Below, in pieces: positions 41,139-52,206 of a stretch of 64,000 nt of DNA. A program made the translations under genes and the position numbers. The notes under the pieces are model-generated. The model saw only the letters and a program-made list of their open reading frames with translations. It ran no database searches and was not told the DNA's origin. The number at the start of each line of letters is the position of its first letter. Position 1 is the first letter of the stretch. This DNA comes from Chamaelirium japonicum (lineage: Eukaryota; Streptophyta; Magnoliopsida; Liliales; Melanthiaceae), in the NCBI GenBank assembly GCA_947650365.1, contig OX393549.1:20946572-21010571 (forward strand). The letters run 5' to 3'.

Positions 41139-43605
41139 CTAGAGAAGATTTTTCGGACTTGCTGGAGGTACTTTGGACGTCTTTCTTTCTGGAGCTTCAC
41201 TCTTTTCCTTCAAGGTCTTTCTTTCGGGGAGTTTTGTTGTCGCCCGATCATGCTCGTGGTTGGCCAGACGTGCTGTCCTGTAGCTTGATCGTCGTGGCCT
41301 TCTCCTTCGAGGCATCATAGCCCATGTGTTTTTATCAAAAAGATCTTCCTCGCCAAGGTGAAGAATTGGTGCCGTGACCGAAGGCTTTTCTTTGATCGGA
41401 AGGACTTGCTCTTTTGGAGGCTCTACCGACTTATCTTTTGATCCCCAGCCAGTTGGCTTGATTTCTTTCATTTGGATCGAAGGAGGCTTGGAGTAGAAGA
41501 CGTAGAAGTCGAACTTACCTGATGGCTGGCCTAGCAGGCTGACTTCAGGGTCTCTTTGCTTGTCTATTGCTTTAAGCACATACTGGGATGTAGCTTTGTT
41601 TGGAAGAAGGAGCGTTTGCATGAGAGGCGGTTGCCCCCAAGGCAGTGAAGATTTGGCCCTGGGCACTGCAGGAGCATACCGTCGTTGTCTTCTTGGAGCT
41701 GGTTTCGCTATCAATCTTTGACAGACGATACGCAGCCTTGCTGAAGTGCGTTGTGGAGCAGTCAGTGCTGGCGGGAAGGAGTCGAAGGTGATTGACGTCA
41801 TATTTGACTCGACGATGTCACCAGAGTTGATCTCGATTATTCTTTGCTTGGCGAGTGCCATGATCTTATCTTTGAAGACAAAGCACTTCTCGATGGGATG
41901 GCTGACCATCCAGTGGTACTTGCAGAAGAGCGGATTGTTGACTCGATGTGCTTGTTCAGGCCTTTTTGGTGGTGGAAGCTCGATCATCTTTTCTTGCATC
42001 AACTGATCGAACATGGAGGAAACTTCCGAGTCTGGGAAGGGATACTCCTTAGCTTCAAGCTCCTCGAGAGTCATCCTTGGTGGCCATTGAGGCTGAGGAG
42101 GTGGTATGGCGGCTCCTTTGCCTTTGTCCGGCTTGCCACCGATCTTGAGTGGTTTGGAAGTCGAAGCGAGGTCGGTGACGTTGACTTGCTTTGATGTCGC
42201 CGGTTCATCCTCCTCTTCCACCTTAAGGAAGGCTTTGGCCTTTGAGTCCCCGTGATTTGCTAAACTGAGCTCCATGTCGTGAGCCCGAGTCGCCAGTTCT
42301 TCGAAGGACCGAGGCTTGATCCCTTTGAGGATGTAGAGCAAGCCCCAGTGCATGCCTTGGGTGCACAACTCGATGGGTGAGTCTTCAGACAAGCGATCTC
42401 GCGAGTTTAGCGCAAGGTTCCTCCAACGATCGATGTAGTCGATCACCGGGTCATCTTTCCTTTGGTTGGTGGCAGTAAGCTCGGTCATGCTGACGATGCA
42501 CCGAGTGCTGTAGAAGCGTTTGAGGAACTCCCTATCCATTTGATCCCAGTTATCGATGGATCCTGGAGGAAGATCAACATACCAGTCGAAAGCATTACCT
42601 TTGAGGGTGCGAACGAACTGCTTCACCATCTCATCGCCGTATGTGCTGGCGTTGTTGCAAGTTTTGACAAAGTGGGCAATGTGTTGCCTTGGATTGCCCT
42701 TCCCATCGAAGTGCTGGAACTTTGGTGGCTGGAACCTGGTAGGGAAGCGTAGCTGTTGGATCCTTATGGTGTAAGGCTTTGCGTATGCCCCCGTGATCGG
42801 AGGAAGACTACCGCCGTGGGAACGCATCATGTCGGCCACCAACGCTTGTATTTGGTGGGCATTCATCGTTGCTACCATTGAAGGTTGCACGGCCATCAAG
42901 ACAGACTGGCATGGGAGAGACGACTTCCGTTGGGACGGGAGCCGAGGAGAGTGCGGGAGTAGTTACTAGGATCGTTGGAACAACCTCTGTTGGAGCGGGA
43001 GTTGGGGATGGAGCAGCTATTGGAGAAGCAGGAGGTTGGCTGAATGTCGTGGCATTTCTCGCACTTAGCCTTTGAAGCAAGGTATTGATGTGACGATCCT
43101 TCTCTTCCATTAGCCGGGTGATTTGCACTATGTGTTCACCAATTTGCATGACTTGGAGTTGGAGAGCGGACGGAGGATGATGACGCAGGACGTCTCGATG
43201 TTGCATGTCTGCTTCGTCGCCATCCTCGTCGGAGATGTAGTTGCGCTGACTTGCTTCTGATTGATGACGGACGTTTGCCCCCTGCAAAGGAGGTGCAAGG
43301 TCCGTTGGAGAACCCGAACGGGCTCGAGGTTGGGGCTAGACCTTCCCAAATTTCTGGACTTGAATTCCAGGATCGAGACTTGTTTCTTTATGCACCAAGG
43401 CCTCATTGGCGCATTGGCGAGCATCTTCAGCAGCAGTTTCTAGCGTGAAGAAGTCCGCAAGAGTTTGAGTATGCCGAGTGTAGACGCGTACTACCGGGGG
43501 AACGTCATCTACCGGGTTTTCTGGATCACCGTGTTGGAGTAGTGGAGACTCGGCGATAGGTGAGAGGCTTGTTGGAGCAAACGTATCGTCGTTCGTTCCG
43601 GCCAT
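41139..43605 (-). pseudogene. gag gene of the TR-GAG element (stop and frameshift)
   Basis: The structural polyprotein of a Ty3/gypsy-type element. It begins at 43605 (MAGTNDDTF), has an in-frame TAG at 43336-43338, continues in the same frame through a Pro/Thr/Ala-rich section, then shifts frame near 42900. The last 586 codons (42899-41139) include the retrotransposon gag domain (about residues 60-200; landmarks FDGKGNPRQHIAHF, GNAFDWYVDL, FLKRFYSTR). Further on is the Cys/His stretch CKYHWMVSHPIEKC found near the end of many plant gypsy gags. No protease motif follows. It forms virus-like particles in intact relatives; this copy cannot make the full protein. Confidence 0.85.
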
Positions 43606-43677
43606 GGCGAACTTGAAGCGACTCTTTCAAACGTACAGATGAAAGGAGAGGAGGTCCCACCGGGCGTGCCAGAAATC

Positions 43678-46307
43678 TGTGTGCACGGAAAAAGATCCGG
43701 GTCGCCTTTATTGCGAGCACACGAGATTACAGATGCCGGGACCCGGGGGCTCGGGTGTGACGAGTCCGGGTGCGGCGAATATTTGATCAGGAGATTGTAG
43801 GAGAGATCCTCTTGAGGGTCCCTTTGATCCGCGTCTCCACGTGGTATTCGTGCGAGAGCTCTGAAGGGATTGCCCAGGACAGAGGTCTTTACAGGGTGAG
43901 GGTTTCTTGAGAGGCTAAGGAATATCGGCCGTTAATTTTGTCCCGTCCGTGCTTTGCGCTTTCTCAGCTAGGGAGGTTTTGGGCTTCGTTCCTCGGTCTT
44001 CGTGTCTTCCTCGATCCTTGCTAGACCTCGGCGTCCTTGATCGTCGGTTCGTGGCGTCGATCATGCTTTTGGCGTCGGCTTTGGCTTTAGCTTTCGGCTT
44101 TGGTGTGGCTCTGGCGTTTGCTTTGCTTTGGCGCTTGCGCTTGAACGTAGGCGGGTAGAGGCTTGCGATGCTTTAGTTCTTTCGAACTTCGCATCGTATC
44201 GGCTAGAACATGCGGTGCTTTGCTCGTGACCGTCGTAGTTGCATGGCTTTGGCACGTGCGTTGATTTGGCACGGGCTTTACCGGTGCGTTTGCTTTGGCT
44301 TCTTGCGTTGGCTTTGGTTTTAGCTTTGACTCGATCTTCTTCTCGAACGGCGATGGCTACTTCTTCAGGGTTTCATTATTCTTCTGGCTTCCTCGACGGT
44401 TGTGGCGTCGGTTTGGCTTTTCGGCGGGGGTAGCACCGATCTCCTTGCGATGGTTGTAGCGTCGGCTTTTGTTGGTGAAGACGGTGGGGGTAGCACCGAT
44501 CTCCGCATGACGGTTGTAGTGTCGGCTTTGTTGGTGAAGACGGCGGGGATAGCACCGATCTCCGCACGATGGTTGTAGCGTCGGCTTTGTTGGTGAAGAC
44601 GACGGGGGTAGCACCGATCTCCGCACGACGGTTGTAGCGTCGGCTTTGTTGGTGAAGACGGCGGGGGTAGCACAGGCTTCAGGCCTTCTTCTCCAGGCTT
44701 TCTTCTTCGTGCGAGGAGTCGACGCCTTTGTTGAAGACGACGGGTGTTGTCGGCTTTGATCTTCTTCTCCGGTCTTTGCTTATGACTTCTTCGGAGTTGA
44801 TGAAGATCGTTGGAGAAGTCGGGATGACGACGACTCCGAGTCTTCTTGTCCAAGCTTTCTTCTTCGTGCGAGGAGTCAAAGCTTTGATCTTCGAGTGCAA
44901 GGCCTTCACGTTGATGAGGACTTGAAGGGCCAAGGATTCCCGTAGGACGTGCTTGCCATGTCTCGTGAAGCCTTCGGTCTTCAAGCATTGGAGCTTCTTT
45001 TGCAGAGCCCTTTCGTCATCAGCTTTTCCGACCTGGCGACGATTGTGGCATCGACTTCTTCTCCGGGCGTATTTGGCTTGATCAGAGTTGAAGACTTCTT
45101 TTGGAGATGGTGGGTGTAGCACTGATCTCTATGCGACGGTTGTAGCGTCACTTTTGTTTACGAAGACTGCAGGGGTAGCACCGACTTCAGGCCTTCTTGT
45201 CCAAGCTCTCTTCTTCGTGCGAAGAGTCGACGCCTTTGTTGAAGACGACGGGGTGTTGTCGGCTTCGATCTTCTTCTCCGGCCTTTGCTTATGGCTTCTT
45301 CGGAGTTGATGAAGATCGTTGGAGACGTCGGGGTGATGACGACTCCTGGCCTTCTTCTCCAAGCTTTCTTCTTCGTGCGAGGAGTCGAAGCTTTGATCTT
45401 CGAGTGCAAGGTCTTCGCTTTGATGAGGTCTTGATGGGCTAAGTGTTCCCGCAGGACGCGCTTGCCGTGCCTCGCGAAGCCTTCAGTCTTCAAGCGTTAG
45501 AGCTCCTTTTTGCAGAGCTTCTTCCTTTTTTGCTTTCGACCTTTGATGCCTTCCCCTATCCCCTCTATTTATAGGCAAAGGGGGGAGGTTGGGATAGATA
45601 TGGCTGAAATATTTTTGTTTCATCCAATATCTCCCCCCATAACCATCAAGATATTGTTCCCTTATTTGGGGAAACAAACTCGATCCCCTCCTTTTTGGTT
45701 GGGGTGGTTACGGGTAAGATGTGACTTGATCTTTGAAGATTGAGTTGTTATCTTCGCACTTTTGGATCGCATGGCTACACGACGTCATCTTGTCCGTCGG
45801 ATCGAGGGATCGTCGTGGATCTACGGTTGTGTAGACGTCCACGCCACCTCCCCCCGCATCGAGGCGGTTGGGATTTAATTTTTTCTTTCTTTTTCTTTTC
45901 TTTTCTTTTTTTCTTCCTTCCTTTATGGCCGGCCCCACCTCTCAAAAGGAGGGGGGCACGGTTTTCTATGAAGGGGGGGCCGGTTGGTCCCCTCTTTGTG
46001 TTCGAGCTGCGGGTCCGGTGGGACCCGTTTGCTTTGGGTCAGCCGCCTTTTATTTACGGGTCGTTGTGTGCGAGCTAAGTTCGCATGCGGGCCGTTGTGT
46101 GCGGGCCAGGTTTCGCATGCGGGCCGTTGTGTGCGGGCCAGGTTTCGCATGCAGGCCGTTGTGTGCGGGCCAGGTTTCGCATGCGGGCCGTCGTATGTGG
46201 GCTTATTTTATGTGTGCGAGTCGGGTTCGACCCGAAGGCCGTTGGGTGCGGGCCTATTTTATGTGTGCGAGTCGGGTTCGACCCGTGGGCTAATTTTAGT
46301 GCCCACA
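43678..46307 (-). repeat. 5' LTR of the TR-GAG element (2630 bp)
   Basis: Same layout as the 3' LTR but 48 bp longer. Of this, 32 bp is one extra unit of the 32-bp repeat (46058-46190; four units instead of three). The TATA box at 45566-45573 (minus strand TATAAATA) would start the element RNA roughly 30 bp further on, giving a U3 of about 0.75 kb. The 59-bp repeats are at 44420-44665. Confidence 0.92.
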
Positions 46308-46312
46308 GACAT

Positions 46313-46444
46313 ATTGTCATATTTCTCAAAATATTATCACCTCTCACGAAATATTACTATCACCCTGAAAATATTGTTCTTTCCCTCGAAATATTGTCCT
46401 TGCCTTCGAAATCTTTTGCGTGCCGACAGACACAGACATTACTA
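46313..46444. repeat. AAATATT-rich degenerate tandem units
   Basis: Five units of roughly 24-28 bp sharing (C)GAAATATTRTC right of the TR-GAG element. Confidence 0.5.
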
Positions 46445-46720
46445 GTATTTATATAAAATCAGACGACTAAGAGAATTTCTTTTTTGTCCTAGTCAGCACA
46501 ATGCCGCGTGCCATGTTATATAGATTGCCATAAAGATCGATCCATAATTTTCGCTACGAGATACATCGATTTCATAACACTTACTTCCTCTCTAGGTAGT
46601 ATGCATTACATTCAGTTAGAAATTAAATGTCACAGCTAGCTAGAAACCATGCACTGATATTGGACCTTTCGATAATACTGAATAGCAAATTATATAATCA
46701 CTAATAGGCACAATCTAAAT
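46445..46720 (+). repeat. segmental duplicate, right copy
   Basis: Partner of 33715-34085, just downstream of the gene C stop codon. Shorter by internal deletions. Confidence 0.75.
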
Positions 46721-46921
46721 CATCTTCATCTAGTTGTTTATTTGATGTAGGATCGAACACTACAACCAAGCCACAACGAAGAGTACTTAGCCAATTCGGC
46801 TAAATCATTATTATCTGTCCATTCAACTTCTAGGAGGCTCAAATTAAAACCACATACTACTTCATGATTGTTCATCTAGACAAGCCAATTCGGCGAAATT
46901 GATCGGGCTAGCAAACTTTTT

Positions 46922-49165
46922 TCAGCGCGACTTGGCCAATTCGCCGAAATTGATCGGACTAACGAACTTTTTCGAGCCACCGTAGAGTGATTGAGCTGCC
47001 ACCTTCGAACTAGCTTGCGTAAGGTGGTACGCGTCCCAGAAGAAGTACTGACTACGGTTCGAGCAATAGGTAGAAGTTGGGAGGCATGGTGATTCTCCAT
47101 TGAATCTGCCAGCTCCACAGCACGCTGTCTTGAGCTCCTTGAACCCTATATATTCAAACAACACATCGCTTTCGATCAATTAATGACCAATTCTCAAGGA
47201 CAATGATCAATTTAACATGGCACGAATGGTACATGTACTGACTAGGACAAAAAAATCAGCCTCAGTCATTTAATTTTATGTAAATATCATAGCTATTTGT
47301 TGATCCAAATCAGCTGGCTACGTAATAAATGGTCTCAAATCCTTAATCATAGATACCCAAAATCAGGCAGAAAATTAATGCCGAAATCCACTTCTCCACC
47401 CAAAATCGGTTCTTCCGATTTCGAGCCGAGCCGCCCTTCTCCGTGTGTGAATACGACTCTTTCATAAATCATATTGAAAACCTACGTACTATAAAGATAT
47501 TAAAAACCTATTATAAAGATGATACAAACCTATTTAATGGCTATTTGATCGATGTTAATTAATAATTTTTTTGTAAGGTTAATTAATGCTCTCTCTCTCT
47601 CTCTCGAACAACTGAATCACACCAGGAAGGCAGTCGCGGCTACTGAAGGTGGCCGTCTGAGTGCTGACGGGCATAAGAATTTACTAGTTTCCCTACGAGT
47701 TAAGGATTTACCGAATGGAATAGGGTTCTGGAAGAAGCTGGTAACAATCTGGTATGCATTCCCAAGGGCATACTTCATCTCTCTCAGCTCGGAGCTGAGA
47801 TCCCTCAACATGGCTTTCGACGCGATATGGAATTGCCTTGCTGACTTGTTTGAGTCTTCGACGCAACCGCCGGAGGCGTTGGTGCTTCTTAGAGCCGGGC
47901 AGCAGCCGATGGGTGGGATGCTGATCACTCCAAGCCTTCTTGCTCCAAGGTTGTAAAGTGTCTGCGAAATTAATCCCAATAATACAACTAATTAGACCCC
48001 TAATTAACTATCATGATGCAATGGCTTGTGATGTTGTGGCCATTTACCCTCAAGTGGCCTTTGTAAGTGAGGCCAAGATTGGCTATGAGGGCACTCCTCC
48101 GAGTCTGGTTCAGAGGGCCACCTGCTTCCAGCAGATCATTGCTTCCGGTGCTGATGAGGAAGATCGAGCGCGAGAGCAGCTTCTCGGCCGCAACCGTGCC
48201 CATCTGAGCGGTGAGATTCGAGCGGACAGTCTCGAAGTATTTGATCTGCTTGCCCATGGAGATGAATTGCCCCTGGTAATATTGAGTGCAGCTCATAGTT
48301 GGGTTAGGAGAGAAAAAAGACATGCTTGTTAGATACCCTCTCAACCCAAAACCCGGGTCGTAAGAAAAAATCGACAGAGGATATATGAAGACACCACCAC
48401 CCAATCCCTAGCCGATGTGGAACTAAACCCAACGATCACACTCTTCACACAAGACTAGGGCTGAACACCCGTTAACCCCCACTTCTCATGTGGTTGCAGG
48501 GGAAGAGACACACCAGGGCCTGACTAGTATCTGATTGGGCGTAACCTTACTCAGATATATACCACTCTTAGATACCTTCTCATCCCAAAACCTGGGTCAT
48601 AAGGAGAGGTCCACAGAGCTAGCTAGGGTATACGAAGACATCACCGCTCAGCCCCTAGCTGATTGGGACTAAACCCAACAATTCTTACCTTCGCACTCCC
48701 CGTAGTTTCGAGGATCCCGGAGCCTCCAGAGGCGAAGTTGATTCCACTCCGGGCCTCCTTCTCCAATCTAGTGGCGTTAAGAGAGAGAAAAGGTGGCGGG
48801 CTCTGCTTAAGCCCCATCATCTTGGCTGCCATAAGTTCAGTTCGAGTAAGAGCATAGCTAAGTAACCAATATATGTCTAAAAGAGAAGTGCTGCAGTATG
48901 GGTTGGAGATCACGAAACCTAAGTAGTCGACCGGGTTGAGGCCGTTGCTGAACCGGCCGGTGGCCATCGCCGGCACAAAATCGACGCCGTAGGGCAGGAA
49001 GTTGGCCTTCACCGTGCTGGCGGGCAAGAAGTTGTTGTTCCCGACGTCGAAGGTGGAGTCACCGAACACGAAAACTGAGGGGATGCTCGCTGCGGCGGTC
49101 GTCGGAGCAAGTCCGGCGAAAGAGAAGATTGCGAGGAGGAGGAGAGTGGTGGTTCGGCTTGCCAT
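46922..49165 (-). CDS. GDSL esterase/lipase, gene C (compact, five exons)
   Basis: A secreted SGNH hydrolase of 360 aa, paralogue of A and B. Exons: 48919-49165, 48689-48825, 48048-48272, 47712-47961, 46922-47145. Introns are GT-AG with phases 1,0,0,1; intron 1 is only 93 bp. Signal peptide about residues 1-26 (ending TTAAAS). Blocks: FGDSTFDVGNNN (Ser37), GINFASGGSGI, STGSNDLL (Asn173; Ser for Gly as in gene A), WDAYHLT (Asp324, His327) where Leu replaces the near-invariant Pro after the catalytic His. Exon 2 runs on to a strong donor (AAG/GTAAGA), adding SAK relative to A and B. Exon 3 is three codons shorter. Intron 4 contains an R1 repeat copy. Substrate unknown. Confidence 0.92.
47330..47700 (+). 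repeat. dispersed repeat family R1, copy 2 (mainly in intron 4 of gene C)
   Basis: Matches 33361-33700 (inverted) and 63230-63560. It includes a short CT run (47588-47606) and ends about 12 bp before the exon 4 donor. Confidence 0.65.
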
Positions 49166-49207
49166 TAGCTAGACTTGGTTATTCCCGCCGGCGGCCTCGA
49201 CGGTGGT

Positions 49208-49215
49208 GTTTATAG
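49208..49215 (-). promoter_or_regulatory. TATA box of gene C
   Basis: Minus-strand CTATAAAC, 43 bp upstream of the ATG at 49165, at much the same distance as in gene A. Confidence 0.6.
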
Positions 49216-49915
49216 TACGGGAAGGGCGCGGTGGCCTTGAAGAGGTAACAGATGCTGAAGGGTGGAAGGGGGGGTTAATTAGGGCTGAGGGCCGGTCGAT
49301 GGGTGGACTCGGTAAACATTGCACTCAATCCCAACTCGCAAGCGACAACAGCTCAGGTCCAGATCCAGCTACTCACTCTTTTAGCTAATTGCTGCTCTAT
49401 GTTTGTTTAGGCATGGGATACTCTGAGGTTATAACCATCCGACAAGAATGGTTGAAGACAAAAACTGAATCACAACTGTCCGTTACATCTAACCCGATAA
49501 GTGAATCGCACTGGGTCACAAATGGTAGGCAAAAGAATGGCTGTGCCTTCTACCTATCTTGATCCTCTAAGGTTATAACCATAGAGGACCCGCGCCTGTT
49601 TGTTTAGGGCGCGGATTCTCTGAGGTTACGACCTCAGTTTAGGGCGTATAACCTCATAGGATCAGTTTCGCGCCCTAGACTGAATCAGATCGGTTGAAGT
49701 GAAAACTAAATCACAGCCTTTCTTTTGCATGCCATTTGGGATTGAGTGTGATTCACCGATTGGATTGGGTGTAACGAACGGTTGTGGTTGAAGCCAAAAC
49801 TGAATCATGAACGTTCATTTGAATAACATTTGCGTATGAGTGAGATTCACTGATCAGGCTGGGTGTATCGGACGGTCGTGATTCTATTTTGGCTTTAACC
49901 TACCTTTTAAACGGA
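49216..49915. other. 5' flank of gene C, decayed MITE sequence
   Basis: No gene. Repeated phrases: CTGAGGTTATAACC / GGTTATAACC, and variants of GGGTGTAACGAACGGTTGTG with GTGATTCAC, suggest overlapping MITE relics. Confidence 0.4.
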
Positions 49916-49917
49916 GC

Positions 49918-50115
49918 ATTAGCTCAAAGAGGTCTAAAGATCGAAACAGAAAAGGCATGCTATTTATTAATCCCATAATCCAGTCAACATGACATCAACA
50001 TCTAGGATTCAGACTCGGAAGCAAGGCACAACAGTCTCGAGGGAAAGTTCGCTCTACGGTGTCCATACCAGGAGTCGAACAGGGAGCATCTCCAACATGG
50101 GAGAAAGGAAAGAGC
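49918..50115. repeat. dispersed repeat R2, copy 1
   Basis: About 200 bp matching 58798-59005 in the same orientation (GCTATTTATTAAT, ACATGACATCAACAT..., GGCACAAC, TCTCCAACATGGGAGA). On the minus strand TGTTCGACTCCTGG resembles a Pol III B box, so a tRNA-derived SINE is possible; no A box was identified. Confidence 0.6.
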
Positions 50116-50779
50116 TATTTGAACATGCAAGGCGTACACATTCACATTGTCTCCGAGTTTATGTCCTCTTGTTCTCAAATTGCAGTGCTCGAATGAACGC
50201 GCGTATTCAATACAACAAGCAGAAAAAAATAAGAACCAACATCAGAATATTAGTGAAGGGAATTTGAAATGAAATTAATTAGTGGACGTACCCCTTCTTT
50301 CTGGATATAGTCTTTGGCTACTAATCCTCCCTTCTCGATCAAATTATTTGGTTTAAGTTTCTTTTAGAAAATTGATATAGAAACTATACATTTAGGTGAT
50401 ATGTCGGTAAGATTGAGTCAATCATGTCGATAAATTGTCTGTCAGCGTCTCTACAAATTTACCCGTCGGAGCCCTGATCATTTGCTCATAGGTCATGTCC
50501 ATCCGCGCTTATAGAGACCTCTATCAGCCTCATGTAGGCATCTCTCAATCGATCCAATTTTTGCCATCGAGCCATCGATGATGTTCATTCAGTCATTCAC
50601 AATGATTGAAACCTTGATCAGTCACACATGAGCGGTGCTCCAACCATGTTCCATATGTTGCCTTCTTGAACAACCACCCATCGACAACTCTATTTGCTAA
50701 TTATCGGTGGCTATGCATCCGTGCATGGAATCTAGTGCCTGAAGCCTAGCTTTGTAAGTCGTACGCACTTTGTAGCCTG

Positions 50780-51612
50780 GCCTCCTGTCAGCGTTGCTCG
50801 CTACTAGTCACCTTGCGGCCCACAAGACTGACATGTTGAGTTTTGACCTATTAAAATCTGCACTCGAAGTAGAGAAGCAACATGAATTCGCTCGAGCGAA
50901 ATCTTGCTCACTTGTGCGAACAGGTCATGCTTTTCTGCGAATAGAACATAGCCAAAAGTTACCCGGGCGACTGGGCGAGTGGCCGAGCGACCTGGAGCCG
51001 AGCAGCACGACCGCATGTTAGAATCGTTTTTAGGCTGCCTTGGGAAACATGGTGGCTCTAGGGCTAAGGTTATTGAGATCGAATTAAAGGACATAGAGAG
51101 AGACGGAGACCCGATCTAGGGTTTCCCACAAGGAGAGAAGAGAGAGGAAGGAAGTAAGAGAGAAAGGAAAAGAAGGAAGAAGGGAAGAGAGAGTAGAGGA
51201 TTGTCTCCGGGTTCTCCTTCAAGTTTATTCAAGGTTTTATCTAGGTTTTTCAGTATGTCTACCTCGACTTCTACTTCGGCGGGCACTTTTATCTCTTGAT
51301 AATCCTCCAGTATATCTCTGTATCTCTCGGATTGGTTCTCTGGTTCGTGGGTGTCATTCGATGAGAGGATCAAGAAGATGGGCTGCGGGGTTCGTCAAAA
51401 CGTTGATCACTGCATGGTGTATTCTCTTGCTAGCAATAATTAATCCAAATCCTTGATTACCTGTGAATCCATGTTGTTTGTATCTTTGTGATTGGTGCTT
51501 AGAATTATCCTCTGTGTGGTTGTGTGATCTCTACAGGACTCTAATCCTTGAACCTTTGAGTATCATCCCGAGGACTTGAAGGCTTCCGTGGTGTAGAGGA
51601 TTGGTATCGGAG
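50780..51612 (+). mobile_element. Copia LTR fragment with primer site
   Basis: The region around 50885-51000 carries GAATTCGCTCGAGCGAAAT and GGGCGACTGGGCGAG phrases like those in the LTRs of element B. The stretch ends at about 51600 with TGGTATCGGAGC, one base from the initiator-Met primer-site consensus. So an LTR end and the start of an internal region are present. The following 51613-52200 shows no motif I can place. Confidence 0.5.
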
Positions 51613-52206
51613 CGATCTGATCCCCCAATACGACATAGTGGCATCACTTTCTTAGGTATCCCTAAGGACGACATTAGCACCTCGCTCCCCATGATTGTTG
51701 GATGTTCAGTGGCCTTTCGCTGCAAGTAGGCTTCGGCTTGTTTGATTTCAATCTTGAACCAAAATTTCAGATGCCCCCATTTTTAACCAGTTAGGCTTCA
51801 GCTTGAACAAGTACCTTGATGGATCAAAACTTGATCTAGCCCACATCGGTTGATAAGCCTATCTATAACGGCTCAACTATGTTTGAGAACTAGAAGATCT
51901 GATCATAGGGGTTTCTCCTACCATAGATCATCACAAGCATGCTGTTACTTTTCAAAAGGTTAATTCCAAAGAGTTCAGACCTTCTTCACATGGCCGATGC
52001 AAATTTTGATATGCCATTTTGAGCATTGACTTCATCCATCTTGAGTCAGGCTATCCTCCCTCGATATGCTCTTAATTACTCCTTCATTCGGCAATAATTC
52101 ATCATATGAGTCAATTGAGTACTTTCATCGTAATCCATACCATGCTTTCATTTCAGTCTCTATAAAATCTACACTGAAAGAGTTATATACACCCTTTGGA
52201 AGAAGA

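Larger units (their letters stand above)
34939..46307 (-). mobile_element. TR-GAG-like non-autonomous LTR retrotransposon (11.4 kb)
   Basis: A complete element, read on the minus strand. It is bounded by a perfect 5-bp target duplication GACAT (34934-34938 and 46308-46312). LTRs are 34939-37520 (3') and 43678-46307 (5'), with termini TGTGGGCAC and CGTGCACACA on the element strand. The leader next to the 5' LTR contains GGCACGCCCGGTGGGACC, a phrase I associate with plant Ty3/gypsy leaders; the tRNA is not assigned. A polypurine tract GAGGGGGCATT precedes the 3' LTR. The 6.16-kb interior holds gag only; protease, RT, RNase H and integrase are not visible. The rest is an unassigned open frame, antisense frames, a 96-bp array and a GC-rich block. 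Mobilisation would need enzymes from another element. Confidence 0.88.
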
